Below, piece by piece: positions 7,238 through 9,040 of a stretch of DNA of 9,040 nucleotides. Source of the DNA: Amylibacter sp. Lineage in GTDB: Bacteria > Pseudomonadota > Alphaproteobacteria > Rhodobacterales > Rhodobacteraceae. Under the pieces are notes generated by a model, which saw nothing but the letters and a program-made list of their open reading frames with translations, did not search any database and was not told where the DNA came from. The position numbers and the translations under genes are program-made. The stretch lies in contig JALWOO010000055.1 of NCBI GenBank assembly GCA_027083485.1, forward strand, positions 1 through 9,040. Direction: 5' to 3'. The stretch's first letter is position 1. Each line of letters begins with the position of its first letter.

Positions 7238-7783
7238 ATGTTTGAAAAACTGACATCCAGCATAAAGGGTTTTGTCCAAAACCAGCAGGGAACAGCAACG
7301 GTTGAATTTCTTCTGGTGATGCCGTTGATTATCTTCTGGATTGGCGGAACACTCACCTTTTTCAACGCCTTTAGCGAATATACCAAATCCGTGAAGGCGA
7401 CCTACACCGTGGCGGATATTTTATCGCGCCAGACGGTGGTTGATGACAACTATATTGATAGTATGAACAACCTGTTTGCCAACTTTATGAATCAAAGTAC
7501 CAATGATGTGTGGTTGCGTGTAAGCAGCATTGCCAAGGTCAGTGACGATTTGACTGTGGATTGGTCTACAGCAACGGGTATTCATAATCCATTGGAGGTT
7601 TCTGCGGATATTCCGGAGGAAATCATCCCGGATTTGCTGGATGAAGAAAGTATTATTCTGGTGGAATCCTATACGCCGTTTGTGCCGTTTCTTGATTATA
7701 TCGGTATCGATTCAAATACATACGTCAACCGGGTTGTGGTCAGCCCTCGGTTTTCCTCGCAGCTTGCCAATTCAGACAGTTAA
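7238..7783 (+). CDS. TadE-type pseudopilin-like protein (cysteine-free)
   Basis: 181 residues and last gene of the operon. Seen: leader MFEKLTSSIKGFVQNQQG, predicted cleavage after G18, then TATVEFLLVMPLIIFWIGGTL with the conserved Glu at +5 (E23) and a single hydrophobic helix. The following domain begins YTKSVKATYTVADILSRQTVVDD, a pattern typical of the second TadE-like protein in Rhodobacterales triplets, and is acidic (for example ADIPEEIIPDLLDEES). Unlike the preceding paralogue-like protein it has no cysteine. The ribosome-binding site GGGG is at the very end of the preceding gene, whose TAG lies 3 bases before ATG 7238. Family knowledge: minor pilin-like component of Tad/Flp pili; the partners are inferred to be the two upstream proteins. 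Confidence 0.83.
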   Translation: MFEKLTSSIKGFVQNQQGTATVEFLLVMPLIIFWIGGTLTFFNAFSEYTKSVKATYTVADILSRQTVVDDNYIDSMNNLFANFMNQSTNDVWLRVSSIAKVSDDLTVDWSTATGIHNPLEVSADIPEEIIPDLLDEESIILVESYTPFVPFLDYIGIDSNTYVNRVVVSPRFSSQLANSDS

Positions 7784-7826
7784 CGCGACATGCTACTGTC
7801 ATTTGCAAGATGTACTCTAATTAGCC

Positions 7827-7852
7827 AGGCGCGCGGGCCAAGACCCGCGCCT
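7827..7852 (+). terminator. Candidate rho-independent terminator of the tad-like operon
   Basis: A GC-rich hairpin: arm AGGCG (plus a 2-base bulge) CGGG pairs with CCCGCGCCT around the loop CCAAGA (7838-7843). The stem has 9 pairs. It is followed by TTGTCTGTCT, which is only moderately T-rich. It sits 43 bases after the last tad-like stop and 15 bases beyond the stop of the convergent soxR gene, so it may serve both directions, but the reverse side lacks a T-run. Confidence 0.6.
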
Positions 7853-7866
7853 TGTCTGTCTACGCG

Positions 7867-8211
7867 CTAAATGGTGCAGAATTCTTCATACAGCAGCGAG
7901 ATCAGGCTCAGAACCAGTGGATCCTTGATCTTGTAATAGATGGTTTTGCCTTCACGCCGGAAATCCACGATACCTTCGAGCCGCAAGCGGGCGAGCTGTT
8001 GACTGACGGCGGCCTGACGGGAGGAAAGCAGGTTCTCCAGTTCGGTGACCGAACGTTCCCCCGAAACCAGATGGCACAGGATCATCAGCCGGCCTTCGTG
8101 GGCCATTGCCTTTAGAAAAGATGCAGCTGTACGGCCTTTGTCAAACATCTCTTCGATATTGAAGTCTTTCTGAAATGTATCCAGAGATTTGTCATCATCA
8201 GGTGTCAGCAT
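7867..8211 (-). CDS. soxR: ArsR-family repressor of sox genes (SqrR/BigR-like persulfide sensor)
   Basis: 114 residues. Seen: an ArsR winged helix with FLKAMAHEGRLMILCHL (about 32-48), SVTELENLLSSRQAAVSQQLARLRLEGIV (recognition helix about 64-76) and wing FRREGKTIYYKI. It has only two cysteines, C46 in the helix MILCHL and C112 in the C-terminal EEFCTI, 66 residues apart. Family knowledge: Xylella BigR (C42/C108) and Rhodobacter SqrR (C41/C107) have the same spacing and form a di- or tetrasulfide with reactive sulfur, releasing DNA. The thiol chemistry is therefore likely conserved. Paracoccus SoxR is of the same family and lies in the same soxR-soxS-soxV order. The start at 8211 has a weak ribosome-binding site (GAGACC), but no better start fits the family length. 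It is the second gene after soxS on this strand, 96 bp apart, probably co-transcribed. Its likely operator is in the soxS-soxV gap. Confidence 0.83.
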   Translation of the reverse strand: MLTPDDDKSLDTFQKDFNIEEMFDKGRTAASFLKAMAHEGRLMILCHLVSGERSVTELENLLSSRQAAVSQQLARLRLEGIVDFRREGKTIYYKIKDPLVLSLISLLYEEFCTI

Positions 8212-8307
8212 AATTGGTCTCGCAAGCTAAGGGCATCATCAACCCGTGTTCGTTGTAGCGGGGAAAATCGGCTGTGCAAAGTGTTTTGCGTGTGTTGCTC
8301 ATGCCGA
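8212..8307 (-). other. soxS-soxR spacer with a weak internal promoter candidate
   Basis: 96 non-coding bases between two genes of the same strand. On the minus strand TTGCAC (8279-8274) precedes TACAAC by 16 bases, only a partial match to a sigma-70 promoter. A small GCAAA/TTTGC inverted repeat (8276-8280 / 8285-8289) overlaps it. This could give soxR a little independent expression, but read-through from soxS is equally likely. Confidence 0.25.
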
Positions 8308-8679
8308 TCAACTCTCCGCCTTTGCAGCCTGGTATTCGGGGAAGGGGTCCAGTAACCGGTCCAAAAGGGGCCAAAAGAAATCTTCGCCGGGGTATCCTTC
8401 GATGCGGCCAACCTCTTTGCCGTTGTTGATCAATATAAAAGTGGGTGTGAATGCAGGGCGTGACTTTATCGAGATGTCTTTAGGGTAGTCATCAAATATA
8501 TTAATGCGCTGCAAGGGGGCCGCATGGCCTTCTGTGGTTTTCGGATAAGCCGGGGCGATTTCCTCGTTCCAGCGGCCACACCAGTAACAGCCGTCCTGTT
8601 CGAACATCAGCAAACGCAGTTCTGCATTTGCCGTAAACGGCAGGAGCAAAAAGCTGACCAGCAAAAGAAAACGTAGCAT
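8308..8679 (-). CDS. soxS: Periplasmic thioredoxin-like protein SoxS
   Basis: 123 residues. Seen: a signal peptide (MLRFLLLVSFLLLPFTANA, cut after A19), then a short thioredoxin fold with redox motif C31-Y-W-C34 in EQDGCYWCGRW, and a TPTF segment holding the usual cis-proline opposite the active site, followed by GKEVGRIEGYPG. Family knowledge: in Paracoccus, SoxS is a periplasmic thioredoxin that helps reactivate the sulfur carrier SoxYZ, and it receives electrons through a CcdA-type membrane protein. The context agrees: soxR follows on the same strand and a CcdA-like gene is divergent, 71 bp away. The start ATG at 8679 has AAGGCGG upstream at a suitable distance. Alternatively it is a generic thioredoxin-family thiol reductase; the neighbours favour SoxS. 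Confidence 0.8.
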   Translation of the reverse strand: MLRFLLLVSFLLLPFTANAELRLLMFEQDGCYWCGRWNEEIAPAYPKTTEGHAAPLQRINIFDDYPKDISIKSRPAFTPTFILINNGKEVGRIEGYPGEDFFWPLLDRLLDPFPEYQAAKAES

Positions 8680-8681
8680 GA

Positions 8682-8709
8682 TTGACCGCCTTGTATTTAA
8701 ATATATAGT
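8682..8709 (+). promoter_or_regulatory. Candidate soxV promoter
   Basis: TTGACC (8682-8687, 5 of 6 to -35) and TATAGT (8704-8709, 5 of 6 to -10) are separated by 16 bases, the best sigma-70-like promoter in the window. Predicted start is near 8716, inside the palindrome at 8711-8727. The spacer contains a perfect TATTTAAATA (8694-8703). Confidence 0.6.
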
Positions 8710-8730
8710 GAAAACCTAATATGTTTTTAA
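8702..8730 (-). promoter_or_regulatory. Candidate soxS(-soxR) promoter
   Basis: On the minus strand TTAAAA (8730-8725, 4 of 6) and TATATA (8707-8702, 4 of 6) are exactly 17 bases apart. This is weaker than the divergent soxV promoter and overlaps it. Start would be near 8695, giving a very short leader before ATG 8679 with AAGG as ribosome-binding site. Confidence 0.35.
8711..8727. promoter_or_regulatory. Candidate SoxR operator (17-bp imperfect palindrome)
   Basis: AAAACCTAATATGTTTT pairs at 7 of 8 positions around A8719 (only C8716/T8722 fails). It overlaps the predicted soxV start and lies between the -35 and -10 of the soxS promoter, so one bound dimer could block both. Family knowledge: Paracoccus SoxR binds the soxS-soxV intergenic region, and BigR/SqrR sites are AT-rich inverted repeats. 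Assigning this exact palindrome is inference. Confidence 0.5.
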
Positions 8731-8750
8731 CGCAAGGGCAAGGTTTACAC

Positions 8751-9040
8751 ATGGGTTTTGATATTTCTTTCTCCGGAGCGATCCTTGCAGGGTTGCTGTC
8801 TTTTCTGTCGCCATGCATCCTGCCGATGGTTCCTTTTTACCTGTGTTACATGGCCGGAATAGGTATGGCAGACTTGCAAGGGAATGAGGAGATACCAGCC
8901 AAAACCCATCGAAAACTTATTTTTGCGTCTATCGCTTTTGCACTTGGTGTGACCACTATTTTCATGCTTTTGGGGCTTGGGGCCACGGCAATCGGGCAGG
9001 CGATGCGCGAATATAAACAGCCGCTTTCCTATATTTCTGC
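8751..9040 (+). CDS. soxV: CcdA-like membrane thiol-electron carrier SoxV, N-terminal part
   Basis: Cut by the window end; 96 codons are visible. Seen: a first transmembrane segment (about 7-37) containing the CcdA signature LSPCILPMVP with C22, a short charged loop (QGNEEIPAKTHRK), and a second hydrophobic segment (about 56-82). Family knowledge: CcdA/DsbD-beta proteins pass electrons from cytoplasmic thioredoxin across the membrane through a cysteine pair; the second cysteine lies beyond the window. SoxV of Paracoccus uses this to supply periplasmic SoxW/SoxS for thiosulfate oxidation. AAGG (8740-8743) stands 7 bases before ATG 8751. The divergent soxS-soxR pair supports the SoxV name over a cytochrome c biogenesis CcdA, which would be the alternative. 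Confidence 0.83.
   Translation, partial: MGFDISFSGAILAGLLSFLSPCILPMVPFYLCYMAGIGMADLQGNEEIPAKTHRKLIFASIAFALGVTTIFMLLGLGATAIGQAMREYKQPLSYIS

Noticed and set aside
8205..8411. 68-residue minus-strand frame spanning the soxS-soxR gap
   Set aside because: Overlaps the end of soxS in another frame and has no family features; the gap reads as non-coding.
8501..8818. 105-residue minus-strand frame across the soxS-soxV gap
   Set aside because: It covers the divergent promoters and parts of both supported genes and has no recognisable motif.
1..9040. CRISPR arrays, tRNA/rRNA genes, insertion sequences, phage attachment sites
   Set aside because: No regularly spaced repeats, no cloverleaf-like sequences, no transposase-like product or terminal inverted repeats were seen by reading both strands.

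Overview
The window looks like chromosomal DNA of a Rhodobacteraceae/Roseobacter-type alphaproteobacterium. The reasons are the GC-rich coding style of the left third, a fused 5-oxoprolinase-type enzyme beside a MarR-like regulator, a TadG-like von Willebrand protein of the form common in Rhodobacterales, and the soxR-soxS-soxV gene order known from Paracoccus. This assignment is inferred from gene content, not from a marker gene.

Left block (1-4704), amino-acid/lactam catabolism: the 3' half of an FAD-dependent D-amino-acid/glycine oxidase-like gene (+) runs into, and overlaps by 16 bp, a large fused hydantoinase A/B (5-oxoprolinase-type) gene on the minus strand. Upstream and divergent from that enzyme is a MarR-like winged-helix regulator. 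Its short shared intergenic region holds a 17-bp imperfect palindrome whose arms carry -35-like boxes facing both ways, a plausible autoregulatory operator.

Middle block (4705-7866), Tad/Flp-pilus-like surface module: a 338-bp AT-rich intergenic region ends in a promoter overlapping a 17-bp palindrome. It is followed by a tight three-gene operon: a TadG-like protein with a complete MIDAS-type VWA domain, then two TadE-type pseudopilin-like proteins. No prepilin peptidase, secretin, ATPase or platform gene lies in the window, so the module must work with machinery encoded elsewhere or on its own. GC content drops sharply inside the VWA gene. A GC-rich hairpin closes the operon.

Right block (7867-9040), start of a sulfur-oxidation (sox) regulatory/redox region: an ArsR-family repressor with the two cysteines of sulfane-sulfur sensors (soxR) and a periplasmic thioredoxin-like protein (soxS) are on the minus strand. 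A CcdA-like membrane electron carrier (soxV, cut by the window end) is divergent on the plus strand. The 71-bp soxS-soxV gap holds a near-consensus promoter for soxV and a 17-bp imperfect palindrome at its predicted start site, which also falls between the -35 and -10 of a weaker soxS promoter. That fits one SoxR operator controlling both directions. SoxV and SoxS would deliver reductant to the periplasm for thiosulfate oxidation proteins presumably encoded just beyond the right edge.

The enzyme and sox parts belong to known families. The parts most worth checking are the three regulatory palindromes and the stand-alone VWA-TadE-TadE operon.
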